A stretch of 64,000 nucleotides of DNA from the NCBI RefSeq assembly GCF_017352135.1, contig NZ_CP071454.1:310001-374000 (forward strand), in the 5' to 3' direction. Made by a program: the position numbers and the translations under genes. A model generated the notes under the pieces. That model made no database searches and had not been told where the DNA came from. It saw nothing but the letters and a program-made list of their open reading frames with translations. The stretch is from Rhizobium lentis. Its GTDB lineage: Bacteria > Pseudomonadota > Alphaproteobacteria > Rhizobiales > Rhizobiaceae. Positions 19,700 through 29,125 of the stretch are shown one piece after another. The first letter of the stretch is position 1. Every line of letters begins with the position of its first letter.

Positions 19700-21373
19700 T
19701 CAGCCGTTGCCGGCAAGCAGCCGCTTCGCCGCTGCCCTCGCCTCTTCCGTCACCGAAGCACCGGCGAGCATGCGGGCGATTTCCTCGGTGCGGTCCTTCT
19801 GCGCCATCGTCGCGACACGCGTGGCGATCTTTTCGGATCCTTCGGCCGCCGGCCCTTTGGAGATCAGAAGATGCGTCGCCGCCCGTGCCGCGACCTGCGG
19901 CGCATGCGTGACCGACAGCACCTGGACCCGCTCGGACAGCCGCTTCAGCCGCTGGCCGATCGCATCGGCCACCGCGCCGCCGACACCAGTATCGATTTCA
20001 TCGAAGACGAGCGTCGGCGCCGAGCCGCGATCGGCGAGCGCCACCTTCAGCGCCAGCAGGAAACGCGACAGTTCGCCGCCGGAGGCGACCTTCATGATCG
20101 AGCCTGGGCGCGTGCCGGGATTGGTCTGAACGTGGAATTCGACGACGTCGATGCCTTCGGCGAGCGCTTCGTGCGCATCCGTGGTGATCTCGACCATGAA
20201 ACGAGCACGCTCAAGCTTCAGCGCCGGCAGCTCGGCCATCACGGCGGCAGCGAGCGCAGTGCCGGCTTGATGGCGCTTGTCGGAAAGCGAGCGGGCCGCC
20301 AAATCGTAATTCTCTCGCGCCAGACCGACCTCCGCTTCGAGCCGCGCAAGCCGCTCCTCGCCGGCATCGAGATCGGCAAGATCAGCGATCATGCGCACCG
20401 CTAGCGCCGGCAGCTCGGTGACGGGCACGGAATATTTGCGCGAAGCGGCGCGGAGCGCGAAAAGCCGCTCCTCCACCCGCTCCAGCTCTCGCGGATCGTA
20501 TTCGGTCTTGCGCAGCGCTGCCTCGACTTCCATCTGCGCGTTGGAAAGCTGGTCGAGCGCTGCATCGAGCAGCGTGACCGTGTCTTCGAGCAATCCCGGC
20601 GCCTCATGGCTCTTGCGCTCCAGCCGGCGCACCAGCGAGGCGATATGCGGCACCGGCGAGGCATTACCGTTCAGGAATTCGGAGGCTTCGGCGATGTCGC
20701 CGGCGATTCGCTCCGCCTTCATCATCCTCTGCCTGCTTTCAGCGAGTTCGTCCTCCTCACCGTCCCGCGGCGAGAGTTTCTCAAGCTCTTCGACAGAGGA
20801 ACGCAGATAGTCGGCCTCGCGCGCCGCACTTTCCACCTTCTCGCGGTGCTTCTTCAGGGTCCGTTCGCTGTCGCGCCACAGACGATACAGCCGGGAGACC
20901 TCTGCAACCTCATCGGTAAGGCCGGCGAAGGCATCGAGCAGGGTGCGGTGGGCATTGGTGTCGACAAGCGCGCGATCATCGTGCTGGCCGTGGATCTCGA
21001 CCAGCATCTGGCCCGCCTGCCGCATCAGTTGGACACTGACCGGCTGGTCGTTGACATAGGCCTTGGTGCGCCCGTCGGCAGATTGCTGACGGCGGAAGAT
21101 CAGGTCGCCCTCGTCGTCGATGCCATTCTCGCGCAGGAGCAGCCTGGCGCCATGGTCCATGCCGACGTCGAACACCGCCGTCACCTGGCCCTTGTCTTCA
21201 CCATGACGTACCAGGCCGCCGTCACCGCGCCCGCCGAGCGCCAGCGACAGACTGTCGAGCAGGATGGATTTGCCCGCTCCGGTCTCGCCCGTCAGCACGG
21301 AGAGGCCGGTCTCGAAGGCAAGATCCAGCCGCTCGATCAGGACGATATCGCGGATCGAAAGCTGGATCAGCAT
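19700..21373 (-). CDS. recN: DNA repair protein RecN
   Basis: SMC-like ATPase of double-strand-break repair, 557 residues. Walker A GETGAGKS is at residues 29-36, long coiled coils occupy about 160-380 (EKVESAAREADYLRSSVEEL is part), and the C-terminal half has the ABC signature VASGGELSRFLLALK and Walker B TLVFDEIDTGVGG. The ATG at 21373 is the point where homology (MLIQLSIRDIVLIERL) begins. It starts 5 bases after the bamD stop, so the two share a transcript. Confidence 0.96.
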   Translation of the reverse strand: MLIQLSIRDIVLIERLDLAFETGLSVLTGETGAGKSILLDSLSLALGGRGDGGLVRHGEDKGQVTAVFDVGMDHGARLLLRENGIDDEGDLIFRRQQSADGRTKAYVNDQPVSVQLMRQAGQMLVEIHGQHDDRALVDTNAHRTLLDAFAGLTDEVAEVSRLYRLWRDSERTLKKHREKVESAAREADYLRSSVEELEKLSPRDGEEDELAESRQRMMKAERIAGDIAEASEFLNGNASPVPHIASLVRRLERKSHEAPGLLEDTVTLLDAALDQLSNAQMEVEAALRKTEYDPRELERVEERLFALRAASRKYSVPVTELPALAVRMIADLADLDAGEERLARLEAEVGLARENYDLAARSLSDKRHQAGTALAAAVMAELPALKLERARFMVEITTDAHEALAEGIDVVEFHVQTNPGTRPGSIMKVASGGELSRFLLALKVALADRGSAPTLVFDEIDTGVGGAVADAIGQRLKRLSERVQVLSVTHAPQVAARAATHLLISKGPAAEGSEKIATRVATMAQKDRTEEIARMLAGASVTEEARAAAKRLLAGNG

Positions 21374-21378
21374 TGGGC

Positions 21379-22221
21379 TTAAGAACCAAGCAGGAGTTTC
21401 TTGCCTGCCGCAGCGATCCACGAGCCCTTGTTTTCACGCGGCTCGGCGCCGCCCGTCTGCAGCAGCTTGTAGGAATCGGCGTACCACTGGCTGTCGGGAT
21501 AATTGTGACCAAGAACGGCAGCGGCGGTCTGCGCCTCGTCGACGATGCCCATCGCGTAATAGGCCTCGACGAGACGGGCAAGTGCCTCTTCGATCTGGTT
21601 GGTGTTCGGATATTTCTCGACGACGATGCGGAAGCGGGAGATCGCGGCGAGATATTCCTTCCGCTCCATATAGTAGCGGCCGATCTGCATTTCCTTGCCG
21701 GCCAGCTGGTCGCGGGCGAAGCGGATCTTGGCCTGCGCGTCGTCGACATATTCGGAGTTCGGGTAGTTGTCGATGACAGCCTGCATGGCCTCGATCGTCT
21801 TGGCCGAGGCGCGCTGGTCCTGGGTCACATCGACAATTTGCTTGGAATAGGTCAAACCGATGAGATACTGCACATAGGCGGCATCCTGGGACTTCGGATA
21901 TTGCGACATGTAACGGTTGCCGGAGGCCAGCGCATCGTCGAGGCGGCCCTGGCGATATTTGACGAAAGTGCTCATCACAAGCGCCTTGCGCGCCCATTCG
22001 GAGAATGGGTTCTCGCGGTCGATAGCGTCGAACTTGCGCGCTGCTTCCGCCATGTTGCCGGCCTTCATATTGGCAAGGCCCTGGGTGTAGAGGACGTCGG
22101 GCGGATCAGTTTCGAGGCCGAGCTTGGTGATGTCGATATCGGGATCCGACTGGCAGCCGGAGATCGCGGCGCCTGCGCTGAGCACCAGAAGCGATGCGAA
22201 CAAAGCGCGCGCTGTCTTCAT
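21379..22221 (-). CDS. bamD: Outer membrane protein assembly factor BamD
   Basis: Lipoprotein of the BAM complex, which folds beta-barrel proteins into the outer membrane. The 280-residue product has a lipoprotein signal ending at SGCQS, then TPR-like helical repeats (DPPDVLYTQGLANMKAGN, KFDAIDRENPFSEWARKA, AVIDNYPNSEYVDDAQAK, RFRIVVEKYPNTNQIEEA). Two adjacent ATGs (22224 and 22221) follow GAAGG; either could be used. It lies between lpxC and recN, a common alphaproteobacterial order linking envelope genes. Confidence 0.95.
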   Translation of the reverse strand: MKTARALFASLLVLSAGAAISGCQSDPDIDITKLGLETDPPDVLYTQGLANMKAGNMAEAARKFDAIDRENPFSEWARKALVMSTFVKYRQGRLDDALASGNRYMSQYPKSQDAAYVQYLIGLTYSKQIVDVTQDQRASAKTIEAMQAVIDNYPNSEYVDDAQAKIRFARDQLAGKEMQIGRYYMERKEYLAAISRFRIVVEKYPNTNQIEEALARLVEAYYAMGIVDEAQTAAAVLGHNYPDSQWYADSYKLLQTGGAEPRENKGSWIAAAGKKLLLGS

Positions 22222-22463
22222 CATACCTTCAGATCCTGCATAACCCATTCGAAAGAACCCCACTGCCGCCGCTCGCTCCACGGCAGCCACGCCTCGCTGG
22301 CGTTTCTAGCCACAAATGTGCATCGAGAGCAACGCAATGATAAGGCATTAACGCATTTTTGTGGCAGCAGCCGCCAGAATGACCGGCTTTTCCTCTTCTC
22401 GCCAACCTGTGGCAGCTAAGCAACTGCGATAAAGCACCTATCGCCGCAGCCTCGCATCGACAT

Positions 22464-22491
22464 AAAAAAACCGCCTCCGGGAAAGAGGCGG
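22464..22491 (-). terminator. Intrinsic terminator after lpxC
   Basis: On the minus strand a 7-base stem CCGCCTC/GAGGCGG with a 7-base loop is followed by a run of seven T (A7 on the plus strand at 22464-22470). It lies 26 bases past the lpxC stop, separating lpxC from bamD-recN. Confidence 0.85.
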
Positions 22492-22516
22492 CCTGGTCTT
22501 GAGAAGATGCTGGAGG

Positions 22517-23473
22517 TCATGCCGACCAGGGAGCGAATTCCGAAGCGCTGACAGCGATCATTTCACGAGCGGCGACACGCTGGCGCGGCGTCGACGTCTC
22601 CACAACCTCATAGGCCGAGGGATCGGCGAGCAGCGCCTTCAAAGCGTTGGCATTCATCTTGTGGCCGCCACGATAGGACCGGTAGCAACCGATGAACTGG
22701 ACACCCGCGAGCGACAGGTCGCCGACGGCATCGAGCGTCTTGTGGCGGACGAATTCGTCCTTGGCGTAACGCAGGCCTTCGACGTTGATGACCGTATTGT
22801 CGTCCGAGATGACGACGGAATTTTCGAGCGAGGAGCCGAGCGCGTGGCCCGACGCCCAGAGACGCTCGACATCACGCATGAAGCCGAAGGTGCGGGCGCG
22901 CGAAAGTTCGGTCTTGAAGACGGCGGCGCTCATGTCGCCGGCCCACTTCTGGCGGCCGATCAGCGGGCAGTCGAAATCGATCTCGACTTCGAAGCGCGTG
23001 CCATCATAGGGGCGGAATTCGCTCCAGGAGCCGCCATGCTCGATTCGCACCGGCTTGGTGATACGGATATAGCGACGCTTGACGCCGAGCGAGACGAGAC
23101 CGGATTGCTCGATCGCCTCGACGAAAGGCAGCGAGCTGCCGTCCATGATCGGCATTTCGGCGCCCTGCACTTCGATCACGACATTGTCGAGCCCGAGCGC
23201 ATAGATAGCGGCCATGACATGCTCAATCGTCGCGACCGAATGCATGGGCGAGAAGCCGAGCACGGTGCAGAGATCGGTATTGCCGACCTGCGAAGAGACG
23301 GCCTTCAGCTCGGTGATGTCGCCATTGTCATGCAAGCGCTGGAAAACGACGCCGGTGTCCGCTTCGGCCGGGTTCAGCGTAATCGAAACATTCGCGCCCG
23401 AATGAACGCCGATGCCCGAGAGCGTCACGGGACGCGATACCGTCGTTTGAAAACCCAGCAAGCCAATTGCCAT
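22517..23473 (-). CDS. lpxC: UDP-3-O-acyl-N-acetylglucosamine deacetylase
   Basis: Zinc enzyme for the committed step of lipid A synthesis, 318 residues. It opens with LLGFQTTVSRPVTLSGIGVHSG; zinc ligands are the His in IEHVMAAIYALG and the His/Asp in HKTLDAVGDLSLAG, and the GHKMNA loop is near the C terminus. It is separated from ftsZ by 261 bases with a terminator, so it probably has its own promoter there. Confidence 0.97.
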   Translation of the reverse strand: MAIGLLGFQTTVSRPVTLSGIGVHSGANVSITLNPAEADTGVVFQRLHDNGDITELKAVSSQVGNTDLCTVLGFSPMHSVATIEHVMAAIYALGLDNVVIEVQGAEMPIMDGSSLPFVEAIEQSGLVSLGVKRRYIRITKPVRIEHGGSWSEFRPYDGTRFEVEIDFDCPLIGRQKWAGDMSAAVFKTELSRARTFGFMRDVERLWASGHALGSSLENSVVISDDNTVINVEGLRYAKDEFVRHKTLDAVGDLSLAGVQFIGCYRSYRGGHKMNANALKALLADPSAYEVVETSTPRQRVAAREMIAVSASEFAPWSA

Positions 23474-23675
23474 AAAATCTGCCTTTATTTTTCCGCTCCA
23501 GCGATTGGTCCCACGGCGCGGTTTTCATTCATTCTGCAGAAGGAGCCTTGTTCAGAAGGGTCCTAGGGCAGTATTCTTGCACCATACTTACGTGCGCCGG
23601 CGCTCCAATCCAAATCACTGTTTCTTTCGTTTTGTTACGAAGTCACACGATTGATATCGCTCAGGAATTCCGGCC

Positions 23676-23713
23676 CGAAAAACGCCAATGCCCGGGACCT
23701 GGATCCCGGGCAT
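23676..23713 (-). terminator. Terminator after ftsZ
   Basis: A perfect 10-base stem (ATGCCCGGGA with TCCCGGGCAT, 23688-23713) lies 22 bases after the ftsZ stop; on the minus strand it is followed by GGCGTTTTTC. It ends the ddlB-ftsQAZ unit. Confidence 0.75.
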
Positions 23714-23734
23714 AAACGGTGTCGAACCGCAGCC

Positions 23735-25453
23735 TCAGTTCGACTGGCGGCGCAGGAATGCCGGAATTTCAAGCTGGTCGTCTTCCTGCATCATGCGGGC
23801 CTGCGGAACCGCACGGCCCTGATCGTCGAGGTTGCCGCGACGCGGCGCATAGAGGCTTGCCTCCGGCGACAGCGGACGGCGCTGCTGCGAAGCGGCCGGT
23901 GGTGCGGCGGTCATGTCGGCGGCAACGGCGTCATCCTCGCGGCGGCCAAGCGAATTGGTGATTCGCTTGAGCAAGCCCATTGGGCCGCGCTCTTCCTGGC
24001 CATGCGCGGAAGCCGGCTGCGCGCGGTGGTCGAGCTCGGCCTGGACGACCGGCGGGAAATCCTCGACCTTCGGCATGCGCATCGGTTCGGGCGCCTGGCG
24101 GATGATCGGCTCTTGCCGGACCGCCTGCTGCTGGATGGGCTGCTGCTGGACAGGCTGGCTCATGATGGGCGCGGGAGCCGGCTGCTGCACCGGTGCCTGA
24201 CGGATGACCGGAGTTTCCGGTGCAGCCGCGAAGATCTTGCTCTGCGGACGGAAGGCTTCCTGTTGGACAACCGGCTGCTGGAGCGGTGCGGCGGCACGCG
24301 GGGCCGGAATTTCGAGCTCGCGTTCCATCTCGGCTGCACGGATGGTCTGCGCGATCGGATCGAGGGCCTTTGGTGCCTGCATCACCGGGGCAGGCTGAAC
24401 TGCGGCCGCTGCCGGAGCAACAGCCGCGGAAGGACGGATAGCGGGCTTTGCGGCCGGCTGGAAGGTGCGCTCGGCGGCTTCACTGATCGCCCGATCGATG
24501 CCGGTGGCGACGACCGAGACGCGGATGATGCCTTCCAGCGATTCGTCGAAGGTGGCGCCGAGGATGATGTTGGCGTCGGGATCGACTTCTTCGCGGATGC
24601 GGGTCGCGGCTTCATCGACTTCGAAGAGCGTAAGGTCACGACCGCCGGTGATGGAGATCAGCAGTCCTTGAGCGCCCTTCATCGAGGTTTCGTCGAGCAG
24701 CGGGTTAGCGATGGCAGCCTCGGCCGCCTGCAGCGCGCGGCCGGAGCCGGAGGCTTCGCCGGTACCCATCATCGCGCGGCCCATTTCGCGCATCACCGAG
24801 CGGACGTCGGCGAAGTCGAGGTTGATGAGGCCTTCCTTCACCATCAGGTCTGTGATGCAGGCAACGCCCGAATAGAGAACCTGGTCGGCCATGGCGAAAG
24901 CGTCGGCGAAGGTTGTCTTGTCGTTGGCAATGCGGAAGAGGTTCTGATTCGGAATGACGATCAGCGTGTCGACAGACTTCTGCAGTTCCTGGATGCCCAT
25001 CTCGGCCAGGCGCATGCGGCGTCCGCCTTCGAAATGGAAGGGCTTGGTGACGACGCCGACCGTCAGGATGCCCTTGTTGCGGGCCGCCTGTGCGACGACC
25101 GGAGCAGCGCCCGTGCCGGTGCCGCCGCCCATGCCGGCAGTGACGAAGCACATATGCGTGCCATTCAGGTGATCGACGATCTCGTCGATGCATTCTTCTG
25201 CGGCCGCACGACCGACTTCCGGCTGCGAACCGGCACCGAGGCCTTCGGTGACGTTGACGCCGAGCTGAATGATGCGCTCGGCCTTCGTCATGGTCAGCGC
25301 CTGCGCATCGGTGTTGGCGACGACGAAGTCGACGCCCTGCAGGCCGGCGGTGATCATGTTGTTGACGGCGTTGCCGCCACCGCCACCGACGCCGAACACG
25401 GTGATGCGCGGCTTCAGCTCTGTGATGTCAGGCTTTTGCAGCTTGATGGTCAT
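23735..25453 (-). CDS. ftsZ: Cell division protein FtsZ, long-linker form
   Basis: Tubulin-like GTPase that forms the division ring. The GTPase core occupies about residues 1-320 with the signature GGGTGTG at 109-115 and the T7 catalytic loop [12 protein letters not shown] linker of about 230 residues follows, rich in Ala, Pro and Gln ([17 protein letters not shown]), and the protein ends with [12 protein letters not shown], the conserved peptide that binds FtsA and other partners. At 572 residues it is much longer than E. coli FtsZ (383); long linkers are normal in Rhizobiales. The ATG at 25453 follows GAGAAGGAACAGGTACC; an upstream in-frame ATG is less likely. Confidence 0.97.
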   Translation of the reverse strand: MTIKLQKPDITELKPRITVFGVGGGGGNAVNNMITAGLQGVDFVVANTDAQALTMTKAERIIQLGVNVTEGLGAGSQPEVGRAAAEECIDEIVDHLNGTHMCFVTAGMGGGTGTGAAPVVAQAARNKGILTVGVVTKPFHFEGGRRMRLAEMGIQELQKSVDTLIVIPNQNLFRIANDKTTFADAFAMADQVLYSGVACITDLMVKEGLINLDFADVRSVMREMGRAMMGTGEASGSGRALQAAEAAIANPLLDETSMKGAQGLLISITGGRDLTLFEVDEAATRIREEVDPDANIILGATFDESLEGIIRVSVVATGIDRAISEAAERTFQPAAKPAIRPSAAVAPAAAAVQPAPVMQAPKALDPIAQTIRAAEMERELEIPAPRAAAPLQQPVVQQEAFRPQSKIFAAAPETPVIRQAPVQQPAPAPIMSQPVQQQPIQQQAVRQEPIIRQAPEPMRMPKVEDFPPVVQAELDHRAQPASAHGQEERGPMGLLKRITNSLGRREDDAVAADMTAAPPAASQQRRPLSPEASLYAPRRGNLDDQGRAVPQARMMQEDDQLEIPAFLRRQSN

Positions 25454-25509
25454 GGTACCTGTTCCTTCTCTCTCTGGCCGCATCGCCACGCCGGCCAATT
25501 ACTCGAATT

Positions 25510-26841
25510 TCAGAAGCTTTCCTTCAGCCACTGACCCATCCGGGCTATGCGGCTGTTATTTCCCCCAAGCGACATGAGCAGACCGCTCTGTGACGCATGT
25601 GTCTCCATGTCCGCGACCTGCGGATAGATCATCAGTCCGACGGCCGTCGAAAAGGCCGGGCCCTTGGCCGCCGTCGGCAACCCCGAAACGCCCATCGGGC
25701 GGCCGATGCGGACGTTGCGGGCAAGGATGCGCCGCGCCACCTCGGCAAGCCCGGTCAGCTGGCTCGCTCCGCCGGTCAGCACGACACGTTTGCCGACGAT
25801 TGGACTGAAGCCGGAGCGCTGGATGCGGTCGCGAATCAGTTCCATCGTCTCTTCGATTCGCGCCGATACGATGCGCGAGACCAGGGCCCGCGGCACCTGC
25901 GACGGCTGGTCGCGATCGTCTTCGCCGATCGGCGGGATCGAAATCAGCTCGCGCTCGTCGGAGGAATTCGAAAGCGCGGAGGCATGCACCACCTTCAGCC
26001 GCTCCGCATCCTCGATACGGGTCGAAAGGCCGCGCGCCAGATCGGTGGTGACGTGATGGCCACCGAGGCCGACGGCGTCGGTGTGAACGAGCTTGCCCTC
26101 GGCAAAAACCGAGATCGTGGTCGTGCCGCCGCCCATGTCGATCGCGGCGCAGCCGAGCTCAACCTCGTCATCGACGAGAGCGGCAAGGCCCGACGCATAA
26201 GGGGTCGCGACGATGCCCTCGACCGACAGATGCGCGCGGTTGACGCTGAGCTCGAGGTTCTTCAGCGCCGAACGCTCCGCTGTGACGACATGCATGTCGA
26301 CGCCGAGTGCATCGCCGTACATCGCCAGCGGATCGCGGATGCCGCGCTCGCCGTCGAGCGAGAAGCCGGTCGCCAGTGAATGCAGTACCGAACGGTCCTG
26401 GCGCAGCGACTGCTGGCAGGCAGCCGACAGTACTTTTTTCAGATCGTTGAGTTCGACTTCCTGGCCGCCGAGATCGATCGTCGCGGTATAGATGTCGCTG
26501 CCGAGGCGGCCGGCCGTCAGATTGACGATCAGGCTTTCGACGGTCAGCCCCGCCATGCGCTCCGCCGCATCGACGGCGAGACGAATGACGCCTTCCAGAG
26601 CGTCGAGATCGGCAATGACGCCGGTCTTGATGCCGCGGGAGCGCTGATGGCCGATGCCGATGATCTCGATATTGTGCGTGCGGCCCGGCAGGATCTGGCT
26701 TTCCTCGCGCGGCGTCAGCCGGCCGATCATGCAGACGACCTTGGTCGAGCCGATGTCGAGCACCGAAACGATATGTGACCGCTTCGACGAAAGCGGCTTC
26801 AGGCGCGGCAGTCCAAAATGGGATGAACCGAACAAGCTCAT
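25510..26841 (-). CDS. ftsA: Cell division protein FtsA
   Basis: Actin-like ATPase that tethers FtsZ to the membrane, 443 residues. Actin-fold motifs are VLDIGSTKVVCMIG (phosphate 1), AAIDMGGGTTTISVF (phosphate 2) and VVLTGGASQLTGL (adenosine). The 1C domain sits between them (SLIVNLTAGRLGS). The C terminus, MGQWLKESF, is the amphipathic membrane-targeting helix. Its ATG overlaps the ftsQ stop by 4 bases (ATGA), so the two are translationally coupled; ftsZ begins 56 bases downstream. Confidence 0.97.
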   Translation of the reverse strand: MSLFGSSHFGLPRLKPLSSKRSHIVSVLDIGSTKVVCMIGRLTPREESQILPGRTHNIEIIGIGHQRSRGIKTGVIADLDALEGVIRLAVDAAERMAGLTVESLIVNLTAGRLGSDIYTATIDLGGQEVELNDLKKVLSAACQQSLRQDRSVLHSLATGFSLDGERGIRDPLAMYGDALGVDMHVVTAERSALKNLELSVNRAHLSVEGIVATPYASGLAALVDDEVELGCAAIDMGGGTTTISVFAEGKLVHTDAVGLGGHHVTTDLARGLSTRIEDAERLKVVHASALSNSSDERELISIPPIGEDDRDQPSQVPRALVSRIVSARIEETMELIRDRIQRSGFSPIVGKRVVLTGGASQLTGLAEVARRILARNVRIGRPMGVSGLPTAAKGPAFSTAVGLMIYPQVADMETHASQSGLLMSLGGNNSRIARMGQWLKESF

Positions 26842-27761
26842 ATATTCTGCCCCGACTTCTTCAATTCTTTCGTACGCTCCGTCACCGCCGCCTGCCTGCG
26901 GATCGCCGCTTCCGGCGTCAGCTGGATCGCGGTTCGGTCAGGCAATCTCAGGTCGACCGCGGCGATATCCCGCTCCAGCAGCTGATGCTGCTTGTCGAAC
27001 TTCGAAAGCGTCGCCAGCGCCTGGTCGATGCCGTCTTCCGGCAGCTTGACGACGACGCCGTTATCCATGTGCAAATCCCACCGGCGGCCCGAAATCCAGA
27101 CATAGGCCTTCACGCGGGCCTTCACATCGGGCCATTTCGAGAAGGCGTCATCAAGCGAAGCCGCCGCCGTTTCCGCATCGCGACCGACAACGAGCGGCAG
27201 CGCCGAGAACTTATTGTCGCGCAGCGGCGCAATGACGCTGCCGTTCTTTTCGATGAGAGAGAGCTCCTGGCCGTGCTGCCAGATCGCATAGGCCTGGCGC
27301 TCCTTCAGCTTCACTTCGATCGTCTTCGGGTAGACCTTGCGGACCTCGACATTCTCGACCCAGGGCAGATGCGCGATCTTCCGACGAGCCGCATCGACAT
27401 CGAGCGCGACCAGCGAGGTCGTGCCGTCGAGGCCGATCAGCTGCAGGATCTCGATTTCGGAAGTTTCGGAATTGCCGGAGACCTTGACGTCCTCGATCGC
27501 AAAGCCGGCGGCCGTCGTCGTGGCCTGCGCGACCGCTTCCGTATGGCCGCCGAGCGACATGCCGTAGAGGCCCGTCGCAGTCAGGAAAGCGAGTGCCGAG
27601 ACCGTGCCCGTATGCGCCGGAATGTAGATGCGGCCGCTGCCGAGGCTGATCAGGAAACGCGTGATGCGGCGCAGCGGACGCGGCAGCACGAACCGCTCTT
27701 CGGCTTCCATGACCGGAAGCACGCTGGGGCGCCCTATCCTCTTGACCGTCAACGCAAACAA
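26838..27761 (-). CDS. ftsQ: Cell division protein FtsQ
   Basis: Bitopic divisome protein, 307 residues: an N-terminal cytosolic part, one membrane helix (about residues 55-75, [17 protein letters not shown]), a POTRA domain beginning [24 protein letters not shown], and a beta domain. The start is a TTG at 27761: it has GGAGG eight bases upstream and overlaps the last 13 bases of ddlB. A GTG at 27722 and an ATG at 27710 are alternatives. The frame stays open far upstream inside ddlB, but those residues are only its shadow. Confidence 0.92.
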   Translation of the reverse strand: MFALTVKRIGRPSVLPVMEAEERFVLPRPLRRITRFLISLGSGRIYIPAHTGTVSALAFLTATGLYGMSLGGHTEAVAQATTTAAGFAIEDVKVSGNSETSEIEILQLIGLDGTTSLVALDVDAARRKIAHLPWVENVEVRKVYPKTIEVKLKERQAYAIWQHGQELSLIEKNGSVIAPLRDNKFSALPLVVGRDAETAAASLDDAFSKWPDVKARVKAYVWISGRRWDLHMDNGVVVKLPEDGIDQALATLSKFDKQHQLLERDIAAVDLRLPDRTAIQLTPEAAIRRQAAVTERTKELKKSGQNI

Positions 27762-28675
27762 GACGCGTCCTCCACCATCCACCGGAGAAATTGACCAAAG
27801 GAATAGCCGGCATGACCGGCCATTTCGGGCACGAGCGAGGTTGGAGTCATGCCGGGCTGGGTGTTGACCTCCAGCCAGATGATTTCGCCGTCTTCGGAGA
27901 AACGATCGTCGTAACGAAAGTCGGACCGACTGACGCCGCGACAACCGATTGCCTGATGCGCCCTTAGGGCCAATGTTTGTATTTTTTGGTAAATATTCGG
28001 TGAAATTTTTGCCGGGATGACGTGTTTTGAACCACCCGCAGCATACTTGGAGTCGTAATCATAGAAATTGTGTCCCTGCGGCACCACCTCGGTCACGCCG
28101 AGCGGAGTGTCGCCCATGACGCCGCAAGTCAGTTCGCGGCCGTAGACATAGCGTTCGACAAGCACTTCGTCACCATAGCGCCACTCGGGGGAGCTCACGA
28201 CCTGCGGCGGATGCGCCTGATCTTCGGTGACGATGACGACACCGAAGCTGGACCCCTCACGCACCGGCTTTACCACATAAGGCGGCTTTATCGGATGCAC
28301 CGAGGGAAAGACGAACCGATTGATCACCTGTGATTCGGCGACCGGAATGCCAGCAGCGGCAGCAACACGCTTCGCCTTGTCTTTGTCCATCGCCAGCGCC
28401 GAAGCGAGCACGCCCGAATGCGTGTAAGGGATCTCGAGATATTCGAGGATGCCCTGGATGGTGCCATCCTCACCGAAGGGCCCATGAAGCGCATTGAAGA
28501 CGACGTCGGGCTTCAGTGCCGCAAGCTTCTCGGAAACGTCGCGGGCGACGTCGATCGCCGTCACCTGGAAGCCTTCGGCTTCGAGGGCCTCTGCGCAAGC
28601 CTTTCCCGAGGAAAGGCTGACAGGCCTTTCCGAGGAAAATCCGCCCATCAGGACAGCAACATGCTTGCGACTCAT
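27749..28675 (-). CDS. ddlB: D-alanine--D-alanine ligase
   Basis: ATP-grasp enzyme making the D-Ala-D-Ala dipeptide for murein precursors, 308 residues. Seen are [21 protein letters not shown] (N domain), [44 protein letters not shown] (ATP binding) and [20 protein letters not shown] (metal/product site). The ATG at 28675 is preferred to a TTG four codons upstream. It is the first gene of the ddlB-ftsQ-ftsA-ftsZ unit and has its own promoter region upstream. Confidence 0.97.
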   Translation of the reverse strand: MSRKHVAVLMGGFSSERPVSLSSGKACAEALEAEGFQVTAIDVARDVSEKLAALKPDVVFNALHGPFGEDGTIQGILEYLEIPYTHSGVLASALAMDKDKAKRVAAAAGIPVAESQVINRFVFPSVHPIKPPYVVKPVREGSSFGVVIVTEDQAHPPQVVSSPEWRYGDEVLVERYVYGRELTCGVMGDTPLGVTEVVPQGHNFYDYDSKYAAGGSKHVIPAKISPNIYQKIQTLALRAHQAIGCRGVSRSDFRYDDRFSEDGEIIWLEVNTQPGMTPTSLVPEMAGHAGYSFGQFLRWMVEDASCLR

Positions 28676-29125
28676 CAACACCCCCAAAAATAACTTCCAC
28701 TTTCGAAATCGACGCTTGCGCGAAGCTGTCCGCGCCGTTTCCGGCCTTTATCCGACCTCGCATGCATTAGAGCATCATTATGGTTAATGAAGTGTTTACT
28801 TTCGTTAACTCTTGGCCCGGAACTCCGCCGGCCTTTACCTTTTGCTCATTGTGCCACCATTTCGACGCGCCGCCCGGAAATCAGCCCGAGCGCAGGCGAA
28901 AAATCCCATGCGTTCAATGACATATCGAATCGCGCTCAACCGCGATGGAATCCGCCAGCGAATCGAATGCCATCTCTCAGCCGGATACGGGCAACAGTGA
29001 GGCGGCGGACGGCACCTCGATTTGATTAATGCGAGAGCGTCAAGCACCCGGCCGTCGCCGCTTTTTTATTGATGCCAACGCCACTTCCGGTTAGCGAAGG
29101 CCCATGGATGAGCAGGGAGAAGATC
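28676..29125. other. Divergent intergenic region between ddlB and the epimerase gene
   Basis: About 450 bases with no convincing gene. It contains an AT-rich promoter-like stretch at 28775-28812 holding CtrA-type TTAA motifs and a GTTAAC box. A 30-codon frame (ATG at 28908) and longer frames around it show no family likeness and no good ribosome-binding site. A T6 run near 29061 follows a weak GC-rich dyad. Confidence 0.6.
28784..28798 (-). promoter_or_regulatory. Candidate CtrA box upstream of ddlB-ftsQAZ
   Basis: TTAA-N7-TTTA (28784-28798) differs by one base from the CtrA consensus TTAA-N7-TTAA; a GTTAAC lies 6 bases further on. It sits about 110 bases before the ddlB start. CtrA controls division genes in related alphaproteobacteria, which makes the site plausible; it is not proven. 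Confidence 0.4.

Noticed and set aside
23651..25534. 627-codon plus-strand frame opposite ftsZ
   Set aside because: Shadow of ftsZ; its apparent repeats only mirror the FtsZ linker.
28812..29000. 62-codon plus-strand frame between ddlB and the epimerase gene
   Set aside because: No ribosome-binding site and residues are not protein-like enough to support; kept only as an intergenic note.
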